DNA from: an uncultured Collinsella sp.
GTDB taxonomy: Bacteria > Actinomycetota > Coriobacteriia > Coriobacteriales > Coriobacteriaceae
Direction: 5' to 3'
Assembly (NCBI GenBank): GCA_900548255.1
Contig: URKH01000006.1
Coordinates: 1-44,132 of the forward strand
Length of the DNA: 44,132 bases
Below the pieces are notes generated by a model. The model saw only the letters and a list, made by a program, of their open reading frames with translations. It did no database searches and was not told the DNA's origin. The translations under genes and the position numbers were made by a program. Shown here piece after piece: positions 25,058 to 33,825 of the stretch (positions are counted from its first letter, which is position 1; every line of letters begins with the position of its first letter).

Positions 25058-26182
25058 ATGGCACGTGTGCACAACTTCTCAGCTGGCCCGGCCGCGCTGC
25101 CTACAAGCGTGCTCGCCGAGATCGCCGACGAGATGATGGACTACCGCGGTTGCGGCATGTCCGTGCTCGAGATGAGCCATCGATCTAGCATGTACCAGCA
25201 GATTATCAACGACGCCGAGGCAACCCTGCGCCGTCTGCTGAGCATCCCCGACAACTACCGCGTCCTGTTTTTGCAGGGCGGCGCCACGCTGCAGTTTGCG
25301 GGCATCCCCATGAACCTCATGCGCCGCGGCCGCGCCGGCTACGTCGTGACCGGCAACTTTGCCAACAAGGCGTACAAGGAGGCCGCCAAGTACGGTGAGG
25401 CCGTGCTGCTCGCGAGCTCCGAGGACACCAACTTCGACCGCATTCCCTACATGGCCGACGTCAACGCACGCATTGCCGCCGAGGCCGCGGGCGAAGGCCT
25501 CGACTACGTCTACATCTGCCAGAACAACACCATCTTTGGCACCATGTACCACGAGCTGCCCGCTTGCGGCGATGTGCCGCTGGTCGCCGATGTCTCGAGC
25601 TGTTTTCTGTCGCAGCCGCTCGACGTTGAGCGCTACGGGCTCATCTACGCCGGCGCGCAGAAAAACGCCGGTGCCGCGGGCGTGACCGTGGTCATCGTTC
25701 GCGACGACCTCATCGCCGAAGGCCCCGCCTTTGCGCAGACGCCGCAGTACCTGGACCTCAAGACCCAGGCCGCCAAGGGCTCCATGCTCAACACGCCTAA
25801 CACCTTTGGCATCTACGTATGCGGCAAGGTATTCCGCTGGGTCGAGGAGACCGGCGGACTTACCGCCATGGCCGAGCGCAACTGGGCCAAGGCCAACCTG
25901 CTCTACGACCTGCTCGAGCACAGCGAGCTGTTCCATGGCACCACGCAGGCCGGCAGCCGCTCCATCGCCAACGTCACCTTCCGCACCGGCGACGCCGAAC
26001 TCGACACGGCCTTTGTCACAGGCGCGGCCGAGCACCAGATTCAAAACGTCAAGGGCCATCGTCTGGTGGGCGGCATGCGCGCCAGCGTCTACAACGCCGT
26101 CACCATGGAAGACGTTCAGGCGCTGGCCACGTACATGAAGGACTTCGAAGCGCAGCATAGTTTGAGCCCGCGATCTAACTAG
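25058..26182 (+). CDS. serC: Phosphoserine aminotransferase
   Basis: Converts 3-phosphohydroxypyruvate + glutamate to 3-phosphoserine + 2-oxoglutarate (PLP-dependent, cytoplasmic), the second step of serine biosynthesis. NFSAGPAALP at 6-15 is the family start signature, QGGATLQF lies at 73-80 and the PLP lysine is K202 in YAGAQKNAGAAG. 374 residues, slightly longer than the usual ~360, with a short C-terminal tail. GAGGGG is about 9 bases before the ATG. It is followed after 69 bases by serA, so the two form an operon. Confidence 0.96.
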   Translation: MARVHNFSAGPAALPTSVLAEIADEMMDYRGCGMSVLEMSHRSSMYQQIINDAEATLRRLLSIPDNYRVLFLQGGATLQFAGIPMNLMRRGRAGYVVTGNFANKAYKEAAKYGEAVLLASSEDTNFDRIPYMADVNARIAAEAAGEGLDYVYICQNNTIFGTMYHELPACGDVPLVADVSSCFLSQPLDVERYGLIYAGAQKNAGAAGVTVVIVRDDLIAEGPAFAQTPQYLDLKTQAAKGSMLNTPNTFGIYVCGKVFRWVEETGGLTAMAERNWAKANLLYDLLEHSELFHGTTQAGSRSIANVTFRTGDAELDTAFVTGAAEHQIQNVKGHRLVGGMRASVYNAVTMEDVQALATYMKDFEAQHSLSPRSN

Positions 26183-26251
26183 CCCGCAACCCGCGGGCCG
26201 ACCAGCCACTTCAAACCACTTGTTTCAAACAAACCTGCTAAGGAGTTTTCC

Positions 26252-27415
26252 ATGCGCAAGATCAAGACCATCGACGACATCACCAAAGACGGCGAAGTCG
26301 AGTTTGGCGAGGGCTACGAGTTTGTAAGCACCGCCGAGGAGGCCGACGCCATCCTGATGCGTTCCACCGACCTGCACGGCTACGAGCTGCCCGAGGGCAT
26401 CCGCGCCATCGCCCGCTGCGGCGCCGGCGTCAACAACATCCCCGTCGAGGAGTACGCCAAGAAGGGCGTCGTCGTCTTTAACTCCCCCGGCGCCAACAGC
26501 AACGCCGTCAAGGAGCTCGTCCTGGGCATGCTGGTGCTTTCGAGCCGCGGCGTCGTGCAGTCGATGAACTGGGTGCGCAACAACGCCGACGACCCCGAGA
26601 TTCAGGTCGATGCCGAAAAGGCCAAGAAGGCCTTTGTGGGCCGCGAGCTCAAGGGCAAGCGCATCGGCGTCATCGGCCTGGGCAACGTGGGCTCCAAGGT
26701 CGCCAACGCCTGCGTCGACCTGGGTATGGACGTCTACGGCTACGATCCGTTCATTTCCGTCGAGCACGCGTGGGTGCTGAGCCGCGAGGTGCAGCGCGTG
26801 GGCACGCTCGAGGATCTGTGCCGCGGCTGCGACTACCTCACCGTGCACGTGCCCAGCAAGGCAGACACCATCGGCATGATCAGCACCGAGCAGATCGACC
26901 TGCTGGCGCCCGACGCCGTGCTCATCAACTACGCGCGCGAAACCATCATTGACGAGGACGCCGTCGACGCTGCCCTGCGCGAGGGCAAGCTCAGCTGGTT
27001 TAGCTGCGACTTTGCCACGCCCAAGACCGTCAAGATGCCCAACACGTTTATCACCACGCATTCGGGCGCCGGCACCGGCGAGGCCGAGGCCAACTGCGCC
27101 GACATGGCCATCAGCGAGCTCAAGGATTACCTGGAAAACGGCAACATCGCGCACAGCGTCAACTACCCCGCCTGCAGCATGGGCAAGGCGCGCGCCGCAA
27201 GCCGCATTGCCTGCCTGCATGCCAACGTGCCCAACATGATCGGCCAGATCACGGCCATTCTCGCCAAGGACAACGCCAACGTGCAGCGCATGACCAACGA
27301 GTCCGCTGGCGAGAACGCCTACACCATGTTCGACACCGATGAGCACCTGGACGGCAGCACGATCGAGGCGCTCAAGCAGATTCCGTCGATGTATCGCGTG
27401 CGCGTGATTAAATAG
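26252..27415 (+). CDS. serA: D-3-phosphoglycerate dehydrogenase
   Basis: Oxidises 3-phosphoglycerate to 3-phosphohydroxypyruvate with NAD+, first step of serine biosynthesis. The Rossmann motif GLGNVGS is at 142-148; RCGAGVNNIP at 55-64 and the catalytic block ending THSGAGTGEAE are typical of the short, clostridial-type enzyme. Residues from about 315 to 387 form a C-terminal ACT-like domain (NVPNMIGQITAILAKDNAN), probable site of serine feedback. 387 residues. AAGGAG precedes the ATG. Strong terminator directly downstream. Confidence 0.95.
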   Translation: MRKIKTIDDITKDGEVEFGEGYEFVSTAEEADAILMRSTDLHGYELPEGIRAIARCGAGVNNIPVEEYAKKGVVVFNSPGANSNAVKELVLGMLVLSSRGVVQSMNWVRNNADDPEIQVDAEKAKKAFVGRELKGKRIGVIGLGNVGSKVANACVDLGMDVYGYDPFISVEHAWVLSREVQRVGTLEDLCRGCDYLTVHVPSKADTIGMISTEQIDLLAPDAVLINYARETIIDEDAVDAALREGKLSWFSCDFATPKTVKMPNTFITTHSGAGTGEAEANCADMAISELKDYLENGNIAHSVNYPACSMGKARAASRIACLHANVPNMIGQITAILAKDNANVQRMTNESAGENAYTMFDTDEHLDGSTIEALKQIPSMYRVRVIK

Positions 27416-27456
27416 CGCCGGCGCCAATCCTGCCAGACAGACCACGAAGCCCATTC

Positions 27457-27489
27457 GGCCCCCGTTTTCACGAAACGGGGGCCGATTTT
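27457..27489 (+). terminator. Terminator of the serC-serA operon
   Basis: GGCCCCCGTTT (27457-27467) and AAACGGGGGCC (27473-27483) with a 5-base loop, followed by GATTTTG. The gap from here to 27723 is AT-rich DNA in which I see no gene or clear element. Confidence 0.85.
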
Positions 27490-27723
27490 GTTGCTCCGGA
27501 CGACTTTAAAATGATACCCAGAACAAGTTTTTTCAGATAATCGATAGTGAGGCTCCAGTCGCTAAGCACACCCGCTTTGATAAACAGCTTTATCAGGGAC
27601 TTTATTAGGTAAAAATCGGTCTCTATGTGCCGAATGTAAGTTGACTGTCCATTTTCCGAAACAACTTATTCTAGGTAGCATTTTTAAGGCCCTTCCAAGG
27701 CAAAATATAAGTATTTTGCGACC

Positions 27724-27761
27724 AAAACTCTAGTCCGCGCGACCATTTTCCGCCCGCGCGG
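27724..27761 (-). terminator. Terminator-like hairpin after the putative nuclease gene
   Basis: On the minus strand CCGCGCG (27755-27761) pairs with CGCGCGG (27735-27741), loop 13 bases, followed by ACTAGAGTTTTGG. It abuts the stop codon at 27762. Confidence 0.5.
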
Positions 27762-28811
27762 CTACATTCCCGCCCAATCGATAAAAATCTCCTCACGAAG
27801 CCGCCGTTCGAGCTCCTGCTGTCGCGGCGTCTTGTCTTTCAGCGGCACATCGAGATAGGACATGATGAGCTCCATCACCACGCGGAAGGCATCGGAGTCG
27901 GCCAGCTGGCCATAGGTCATCAGAACGACGGGATATCCCATCGCTTGCAAGGCCGTCGTTCGATCGGAGTCCGAGATCTTGGATTCAATGGATCCGTGAA
28001 TGGCTTTACCTTGGCATTCAACCAGACACTCTCGACTGCCGTCCTTATTTGCCAGCAGGATATCGGCATAGCGCCTATCAAGCCCCGAAATCAGGCGGGC
28101 GCTGCGCGTCATACGAATCTCAACGTTATTGGTAAGGCTCAGCCCTTCGCCGCCGCGCAACCTCGTAAGGCCAAACAGCATCGAAGCCTGGACCTCGAGC
28201 GGCGATGCCGCCACCCCCGTAATGCATTTCGCGGCACGCGTGAACGATTTAGCGCCGCGGAGCCCCGGGATCTTATCGACGTACTCGGTAAGCTCAGAGA
28301 GCTCGATCAAGGGAGGTCGTTTCCACAAGTCCGTTGGATTCCCCGAGACATCCTTTACGTTTTCCCAGCCCGACCGTGCGTCACTCCATCGGCTCCCATA
28401 TGCCTGCTCAAGTGCCGACTTTACCTGAGGCGCAATCTTGCACACGGCAAAGGTGCCGCACATCTCATACATGCACATGATTAGACGCTCGTTTGAGACC
28501 GAGGAAGCCAGAGTCAGCAGGGTAAAGAGTGGGGACGCAACATCGAGGCCAAACTCCGTCTGCCGCACGGAATCAAACGGCCTCTCCCCGTTCCAAACAT
28601 GCCTGACAATGCGATCGCCCTTACGTCCGCAGCTGCCCTGCGCCAACACGTGTAACGGGGTGCCCAGGAAATGCGTGACGAGCGGATGCTCACATAGGTG
28701 CTCCCTGCGCGGATCGTCCGCAGAATCGGGCAGGTCCGGCATTATTGCCAAGACCTGTGGAGGTATCCGGTGATACCGAAAGGCAGATATGTCGCACAGC
28801 ATGTCGTCCAT
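27762..28811 (-). CDS. Putative nuclease of a lineage-specific family (Vsr/DUF559-like C-terminal core), copy 1
   Basis: 349 residues from ATG at 28811; a TTG at 28859 would add 16 residues, and neither has a clear ribosome binding site. The N-terminal half starts MDDMLCDISAFRYHRIPPQV, then a middle region (TLASSVSNERLIMCMYEMCGTF). At about 195-210 comes SPLEVQASMLFGLTRLRGGEG, and at about 250-275 YADILLANKDG followed by CLVECQGKAIH, a D...E-x-Q/G arrangement like the PD-(D/E)XK core of Vsr/DUF559 nucleases. The paralogue at 37019-38209 has the same order with SPMETAFVMMLTLPKSEGG and DIEYNGFYH. Function unknown; I infer a nuclease, perhaps defensive. It sits between serA and a peptidase gene with no partner gene. 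Confidence 0.6.
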   Translation of the reverse strand: MDDMLCDISAFRYHRIPPQVLAIMPDLPDSADDPRREHLCEHPLVTHFLGTPLHVLAQGSCGRKGDRIVRHVWNGERPFDSVRQTEFGLDVASPLFTLLTLASSVSNERLIMCMYEMCGTFAVCKIAPQVKSALEQAYGSRWSDARSGWENVKDVSGNPTDLWKRPPLIELSELTEYVDKIPGLRGAKSFTRAAKCITGVAASPLEVQASMLFGLTRLRGGEGLSLTNNVEIRMTRSARLISGLDRRYADILLANKDGSRECLVECQGKAIHGSIESKISDSDRTTALQAMGYPVVLMTYGQLADSDAFRVVMELIMSYLDVPLKDKTPRQQELERRLREEIFIDWAGM

Positions 28812-28965
28812 GAAGGGTACGTACCCGCTGCGTCGCTTGTGAACCCGCTCGGACGGCAAACGCGCTGGCTCGGCCTGCGAACGGTAAATACTGCCACGCC
28901 CACGTCGCGGATCTCTCAGGAGGCTTACAATCGGTTTGGAAAGCAAACTGATTGTGAGGTTGCAT

Positions 28966-30186
28966 ATGGTTGATGAGGACTTTGCCTGGCGGCTTGCGCA
29001 GGAGCTTGTGCGGATCGAAAGCTCAGACCCGGGCGCGTATGAGGACGAGATCGAGCGCTTCATTAAGAGGCTCATTGAGCAGCAGCTGGCACAACTTGAT
29101 AGTTCTGCGCTCGATGCCGTGCAGATTGAGGAGCTCGAAGTGCTGCCCGGGCGCCGCAACCTTAAAGTCACCGTGCCGGGCCAAAGCGACGAGCCGCGGC
29201 TGATCTATATCTGCCACATGGATACCGTCACCTTGGGCGATGGCTGGGACGCAGACATCGCACCGCTTGGGGCGGTTGTGCGCGACGATAAACTCTATGG
29301 CCGCGGTGCCTGCGATATGAAGGGTGGCCTGGCCTGCGCTATTGCCGCACTGATCCATACGCTCGAGCGCGTGGCGGCGGATGGCGCGTTGCCCCGCCGC
29401 GGCTTTTCGCTCATCTGCTCGGTCGACGAGGAAGACTTTATGCGCGGCTCAGAGGCCGCGATCGATGCTGGTTGGGTCGGCTCGCGCGAATGGGTGCTGG
29501 ACACCGAGCCCACCGACGGGCAGATCCAGGTGGCGCACAAGGGTCGCACGTGGTTCGAGATTGAAATGGCTGGCGTGACGGCGCATGCGAGCCAGCCTTG
29601 GAAGGGCGCGGATGCCGTCGCCGCCATGGCCGAGGTCGTGTGTTCGCTTCGTCGCGCGTTTGCGGCGCTACCTTTACATGAGGAGCTGGGGCCATCGACC
29701 ATCACGTTTGGACAGATCGAGGGTGGCTACCGTCCCTATGTCGTGCCCGACCACGCTAAGGTCTGGGTCGATATGCGCCTGACCCCGCCGACTGATACGG
29801 CCGCCGCGACGCGCATGGTACAGCAGGCCATTGTCGCTGCCGAAGCCGCGGTCCCCGGCTGCCATGGAAGCTATACCGTGACAGGCGACCGCCCCGCCAT
29901 CGAGCGCGATCCAGCCTCTCCCCTTCTAGCTGCACTCAAGCGCGCAGCAGACGATGTGACAAGCGCGGACACGACCGTCGGCTTCTTTACCGGCTACACC
30001 GATACCGCCGTCATTGCCGGCAAGACGGGCAACCGCAACTGTATGAGCTACGGCCCCGGATCGCTCGCGCTCGCGCACAAGCCCAACGAGTATGTGCCCC
30101 ACGCCGATATCAATCGTTGTCAGCAGGTGCTAATCGCGCTCGCCGATAACGTGCTCTGGGACGCGAACGGCCAAGTTGGGGCATAA
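28966..30186 (+). CDS. M20-family metallopeptidase / deacylase (ArgE/DapE group)
   Basis: Zinc-dependent amidohydrolase of the cytoplasm. Metal-binding and catalytic motifs are present: CHMDTV with H84, GRGACDMKGG at 112-121 with D117, SVDEED with the catalytic Glu pair near 155, then a histidine late in the protein (LAHKPNEYVPHADI). A dimerisation domain sits in the middle (residues ~200-310). Substrate (acetylated amino acid, N-succinyl-diaminopimelate or peptide) cannot be decided. ATG at 28966 is chosen because GTGAGG precedes it by seven bases; an in-frame ATG at 28936 has no such site. 406 residues. Confidence 0.88.
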   Translation: MVDEDFAWRLAQELVRIESSDPGAYEDEIERFIKRLIEQQLAQLDSSALDAVQIEELEVLPGRRNLKVTVPGQSDEPRLIYICHMDTVTLGDGWDADIAPLGAVVRDDKLYGRGACDMKGGLACAIAALIHTLERVAADGALPRRGFSLICSVDEEDFMRGSEAAIDAGWVGSREWVLDTEPTDGQIQVAHKGRTWFEIEMAGVTAHASQPWKGADAVAAMAEVVCSLRRAFAALPLHEELGPSTITFGQIEGGYRPYVVPDHAKVWVDMRLTPPTDTAAATRMVQQAIVAAEAAVPGCHGSYTVTGDRPAIERDPASPLLAALKRAADDVTSADTTVGFFTGYTDTAVIAGKTGNRNCMSYGPGSLALAHKPNEYVPHADINRCQQVLIALADNVLWDANGQVGA

Positions 30187-30225
30187 TAAGCCGCGAACAA
30201 ACCGACTCGCGCGTTAGGACCGCCC

Positions 30226-30909
30226 ATGAAAGCACTTCCGTTTCCCTGCATCCGCCCGGCTCAGGACCGTGTGCTCGAGGCGCTGCCTGCGATGGGCGGT
30301 ATCCTGAGCGGCAACGACGCCCTGCGCGGCGCCATTGCTGACGGCCTAATGCTCAAGGATCCAGGCGCGGCGTATTACGTGTACGAATGCTCGGGCGAGC
30401 CGGGACGCGTGACGGGTGTCGTGGCGATCTGCCCGACGAGTGTACTTGCGGACGGCAAGGGCGATGCCAGCGCCGACGTGGCCGCCGCCGCGCGCGCGAT
30501 CGCCGAGCTCAAGGTGCAGCCGCGCCCCGTGTCGCTCGCCTACGAGGCCTCGCCCGTCATGGATATCATCCTGGGCGCCGCCAAAGAGGGCGCGTCGCTC
30601 TACGCCGTCACCGACCCCGCGGGCATTACGCACCGCGCGTGGGAGGTCAAGCGCGAGGACGCCGTCGGGGCCATCCGCGCTATGCTCGACCAAGCACCGG
30701 AGCCGGCACTGGCCGACGACCCCGCCTACGCCGCCGCTCTGACCGGGGCGTCGCAGCTGCTGGCCGATGAGGCCCATGCCGCCGGAACGTACACCGGCAA
30801 GGAGCCGTTCAACTTTACCGTTGCCGTGCTCTTCCCCGCCGCGCAGGTCAGCGGCGCCGCGCCGCAGGTTCCGACGGGCCTGCTCACGCACCAGGTCGCG
30901 CGGTTCTAG
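30226..30909 (+). CDS. Shortened DUF1015-like protein
   Basis: 227 residues. YYVYECSGEPGRVTGVVAICP, then SLYAVTDPAGITHRAWEV and EPFNFTVAVLFPAAQV follow the order of DUF1015 proteins, which are usually about 400 residues and have a DGHHR motif; here that position reads LTGASQ and the C-terminal domain is missing. DUF1015 genes are often found with serC and serA, which lie 3-5 kb upstream here, so a link to serine metabolism is plausible. Likely a reduced or degenerate member with its own good codon bias and ribosome binding site (TTAGGA). Function unknown. Confidence 0.55.
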   Translation: MKALPFPCIRPAQDRVLEALPAMGGILSGNDALRGAIADGLMLKDPGAAYYVYECSGEPGRVTGVVAICPTSVLADGKGDASADVAAAARAIAELKVQPRPVSLAYEASPVMDIILGAAKEGASLYAVTDPAGITHRAWEVKREDAVGAIRAMLDQAPEPALADDPAYAAALTGASQLLADEAHAAGTYTGKEPFNFTVAVLFPAAQVSGAAPQVPTGLLTHQVARF

Positions 30910-30953
30910 CAAGACCAGACCGCCCAGCACAAAAATCGGCAGCTCAACAAACA

Positions 30954-30994
30954 GGGGCGGAGATGCAGCAGGTACATGCATCTCCGCCCCTTTT
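30954..30994. terminator. Terminator between convergent genes
   Basis: GGGGCGGAGATGCA (30954-30967) and TGCATCTCCGCCCC (30977-30990) are perfect inverted copies, loop 9 bases, followed by TTTT. It serves the DUF1015-like gene and may also act on the opposite phosphatase gene. Confidence 0.85.
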
Positions 30995-31036
30995 GCGTCG
31001 AGAAGTTAGCCGACGACCCGTGCCGCCGCGCTCGCG

Positions 31037-31672
31037 TTATCCGCGCTGCGGACCCGCTACCGCCACCAGCGGCTCAAGACCCAACTCGCGCGCATAATCT
31101 TCCTGCGTAAAGACTTCGACCAGTTCAAACGTGTCAGTCGCATCGCCAAACGCAAAATGCAGCACCGAGCAATTGCCCGGCACGCGCTCGCGCTCGTCGG
31201 CCTCCGTGCCCTTCACGTGATCCAAAAACTCCTTGATGGCCGACCCGTGGCTCACCGCGAGCACGCACGAATGGTCCGGGCGTCGCATAAGATCGGTCAG
31301 CGTCGTCACCATGCGCTCGCGCACCTGCATCTGGCCCTCACCGCCAAACTGGCGATAGAAATCGCGCCACGGGCGCTCGGGCATAAGCATCACGCGCTCG
31401 GCCTCAAAGTCGCCAAAGAACCACTCGCGCAGACCGTCCAGGCGCTCGTACGTCATGCCCGACCACAGGTTGGCGATGGTCTGTTCGGTGCGGTGCAGCG
31501 TAGAGGTGTAGGCGTGGTCGGGCTCAATGCCGCGCGCACGCAAGAACATGCCGGCACGCGCCGCCTGATCGCAGCCCAGCTGTGTGAGCGGCGAGTCACT
31601 CCACCCCTGAATGATACGCTTAAGGTTGAATATCGTCTGTCCATGACGGACCAGATACAGATCTTTATTCAT
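31037..31672 (-). CDS. Histidine phosphatase family protein, second of a tandem pair
   Basis: Branch 1 histidine phosphatase (phosphoglycerate mutase-like fold). LYLVRHGQT near residue 5 carries the catalytic histidine; the partner SHGSAIKEF lies near 145-155. It probably removes phosphate from a small metabolite; the substrate is unknown. ATG at 31672 is chosen for AAAGGA upstream; the frame remains open upstream through the end of the neighbour gene. 211 residues. The gene upstream on the same strand (31690-32232) is a paralogue whose stop is 17 bases away, so the two arose by tandem duplication and are probably co-transcribed. Confidence 0.87.
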   Translation of the reverse strand: MNKDLYLVRHGQTIFNLKRIIQGWSDSPLTQLGCDQAARAGMFLRARGIEPDHAYTSTLHRTEQTIANLWSGMTYERLDGLREWFFGDFEAERVMLMPERPWRDFYRQFGGEGQMQVRERMVTTLTDLMRRPDHSCVLAVSHGSAIKEFLDHVKGTEADERERVPGNCSVLHFAFGDATDTFELVEVFTQEDYARELGLEPLVAVAGPQRG

Positions 31673-31689
31673 AGGGGTCCTTTCGTTCG

Positions 31690-32232
31690 TTACCAACCCA
31701 AGAGCGAAAACGCCCCATCGCAATAGCCAAAATGAAGCACGGCACCGTTGTCGGGCAGCTCTCCCCCGCCAGTCACATACTCAAGAAACTCCTGGCAGGC
31801 TGAGCCGTGGGAAACCGCCAGCACGCAGTCGTGCTGCGGCCTGGCCATGATGCGGGACAGCGCCGCGACCATACGTGCGCGAAGCTCACTTTCCGACTCG
31901 CCACCAAAGGCAACCGGATAATCGCCCCAGGGTTGCGCCGGCATCTCGCGGTTTAATGTGCCCTCCAACGAACCCAAATGCCACTCGCGCAGTTCATCGA
32001 CCAGCTCTATGGAACGACCCTCGCCAACGATAATCTTTGCCGTGTGGAGCGCCCGCCCCAGCGGCGACGAATACACATGGTCAAAGGTCATGCCGCGGTC
32101 CTCGAACGCCGCGCGCGTCGCCAGCGCCTGCTCGCGCCCGCGCGCCGTGAGCGGCGAATCGTGCCAACCCTGCAAAATGTTCTTCACATTGAGCTCGGTC
32201 TGCCCATGCCGCACCAAATACAGATCGGCCAC
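31690..32232 (-). CDS. Histidine phosphatase family protein, first of a tandem pair
   Basis: 180 residues. LYLVRHGQTELNVKN at the N terminus and LAVSHGSACQEFLEY near residue 142 are the two halves of the active site. GTG start at 32232 with GGGGAGG in front. It aligns along its length with the next gene (SDSPLTQLG versus HDSPLTARG; the REWFFGDFE versus REWHLGSLE blocks), so they are close paralogues. Known relatives act on phosphosugars or on alpha-ribazole phosphate; nothing here selects one. Confidence 0.87.
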   Translation of the reverse strand: MADLYLVRHGQTELNVKNILQGWHDSPLTARGREQALATRAAFEDRGMTFDHVYSSPLGRALHTAKIIVGEGRSIELVDELREWHLGSLEGTLNREMPAQPWGDYPVAFGGESESELRARMVAALSRIMARPQHDCVLAVSHGSACQEFLEYVTGGGELPDNGAVLHFGYCDGAFSLLGW

Positions 32233-32247
32233 ACGTCCTCCCCTCGC

Positions 32248-32285
32248 ACCACCACAAAGGGGACAGGCACCTTTGTGGTGGTTTT
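32248..32285. repeat. Intergenic hairpin of the CAAAGGGGACAGG family
   Basis: ACCACCACAAAGG (32248-32260) and CCTTTGTGGTGGT (32270-32282) are perfect inverted copies; the loop GGACAGGCA is also shared, in complement, with the element at 195-236. TTTT follows. It lies between the nitroreductase and the histidine phosphatases, both minus-strand, where it could terminate the former. Confidence 0.75.
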
Positions 32286-32315
32286 GCCGCCGGATCGCAC
32301 CGCAACGACGCGCAA

Positions 32316-32987
32316 CTACAGCAGCACGTCGGCAAGCGAACGCTTGGGCACGTGATGCACCTGAGCCTCATCGCGCCAGTAATTGATAGAGCCATCCGGG
32401 TTGGAGTCGATCGCGTCGATCACCTGCGTCTCGACTGGCACGCCAAAAGCCATGATCAGCTTGAGCTCATACTTGTCGCCATCGAGCCCCATCGTATCGA
32501 TCGCGCGGGGCGTAAAGGCCTTGAACATGCAGGCCGCCACCTCGGGCGTGGCGCTGCGCGCGGCGAGCATCATCGTCTGGGCGGCAATGCCGGTGTCGAC
32601 CTCGGTGATGGGAGCGGCGGGCTTACCCGGAACAGTGCGCTCGGCAAGAATCGCGATGTAGCCGGTCGGGCGCTCGCCCTCATCGGGACCCGGCCAGTCC
32701 TTGAGCGCACCGGCCCACGCGAGCTCATCAAATACACGCGCGCAGTCCTCGGCACCGCTCACCACATGAAAACGCAGACGCTGAGCATTGGCGCCACAGG
32801 GAGCCAGGTGCGCCAGCTCCGCCAGCTCGAGCAAAAACTCGCGCGGCACGCGCATGGACTCGTCAAATCGGCGGCACGTGCGGGCGCGGCGGACCAGCGC
32901 GTCAAACGTGTCCAGGCCAAGCTTTTCGCAACCCTGCTTTGCCATCGATTCGACACTCGACGGTGCCTCGGGAACTGCTTCGTTCAT
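32316..32987 (-). CDS. Nitroreductase-family protein
   Basis: FMN-dependent oxidoreductase fold. RRARTCRRFDES near residues 33-44 is the N-terminal FMN-binding signature, LAHLAPCGANAQRLRFHVV the next conserved block, and GIAAQTMMLAAR near 130-145 the central helix; the C-terminal part (LKLIMAFGVP) closes the fold. 223 residues. The start is ATG at 32987 with GGGGG upstream; the open frame extends further but without a start signal. Physiological substrate unknown. Confidence 0.85.
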   Translation of the reverse strand: MNEAVPEAPSSVESMAKQGCEKLGLDTFDALVRRARTCRRFDESMRVPREFLLELAELAHLAPCGANAQRLRFHVVSGAEDCARVFDELAWAGALKDWPGPDEGERPTGYIAILAERTVPGKPAAPITEVDTGIAAQTMMLAARSATPEVAACMFKAFTPRAIDTMGLDGDKYELKLIMAFGVPVETQVIDAIDSNPDGSINYWRDEAQVHHVPKRSLADVLL

Positions 32988-33222
32988 AGGGACCCCCAAT
33001 ACAAGCCAATTGTCCTTAGGAAAATCTAACCTAAAACGTAGGCAATAACGAACAGGGCTGCAATGTTCTACACCTGTTGAATAGAAAATCGCGACGTGGG
33101 GAACAACGGAAACAATTCGGGGCCTTTGGGTTACGTTTCGCCCTCCCCGACCCATACGTCAGCGCCCTTAGGGGATACTGGTTGTAACGATCAAGGCTTA
33201 TGCCGCACGGAAAGGAGACATT

Positions 33223-33825
33223 ATGGGCATCTTTAAGAACGATGACCAAAAATCGAGCCAGTTTGGATTTGACGAGAAAAGCATGGCAGGCAAAGCCGTC
33301 AAGGCCGTGCGCTGGATCTACGCCATCACGGGCGTCGTGGCGCTCATTGCTGGTATCGCGCTGCTTTTTGCACCCGCCAAGTCCCTCGTCTTTTTGACGA
33401 CCGTCCTGGGCTTCTACTTTGTGATTACGGCAGCCATCAGGCTGTTCACTGCCATTTTTGAGCCGCTGCTGCCCACCGGCTGGCGCGTCACGAGCATCAT
33501 CTCCAACCTACTCATTATCCTGGGCGGCGTCATAATCCTGCGCAACCAGGCCTTCTCGACCGCGACGCTCACCACGATGGTGGTTATCGTGGCCGGCTTT
33601 GGCTGGATTGTCGAAGGTGTCATGTCCATTCTGGAGTCCGAGCTTTCGTCCAACCGCGCCCTCGCTATCCTGAGCGGCGCACTTTCCATCATCGCCGGCA
33701 TGTTCGTGTTTATCTATCCGCTGTGGTCGGCCAAGATGCTCGTCATCTTTAGCGGCGCCGCGCTGCTGGTGTTTGGCGTAACGCTGATTGTTCGCGCTAT
33801 TCAATTTGGCAAACTGGTGCACTAG
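33223..33825 (+). CDS. DUF308/HdeD-family membrane protein
   Basis: 200 residues. A ~30-residue hydrophilic N terminus is followed by six hydrophobic helices in three similar pairs (for example WIYAITGVVALIAGIALLF, then IISNLLIILGGVIIL, then ILSGALSIIAGMFVF), the typical internal repeat of DUF308/HdeD. E. coli HdeD is linked to acid resistance; a similar role is not shown here. AAAGGAG precedes the ATG. Its stop codon directly abuts the start of the next gene. Confidence 0.85.
   Translation: MGIFKNDDQKSSQFGFDEKSMAGKAVKAVRWIYAITGVVALIAGIALLFAPAKSLVFLTTVLGFYFVITAAIRLFTAIFEPLLPTGWRVTSIISNLLIILGGVIILRNQAFSTATLTTMVVIVAGFGWIVEGVMSILESELSSNRALAILSGALSIIAGMFVFIYPLWSAKMLVIFSGAALLVFGVTLIVRAIQFGKLVH

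Noticed and set aside
25079..27454. Long open frames antisense to serC and serA
   Set aside because: Shadows; serC and serA are certain and occupy the other strand.
28812..29171. N-terminal extension of the putative nuclease into the peptidase gene
   Set aside because: The extension is Ser-rich translation of the antisense of the M20 gene; real protein similarity to the paralogue begins near MDDMLCD.
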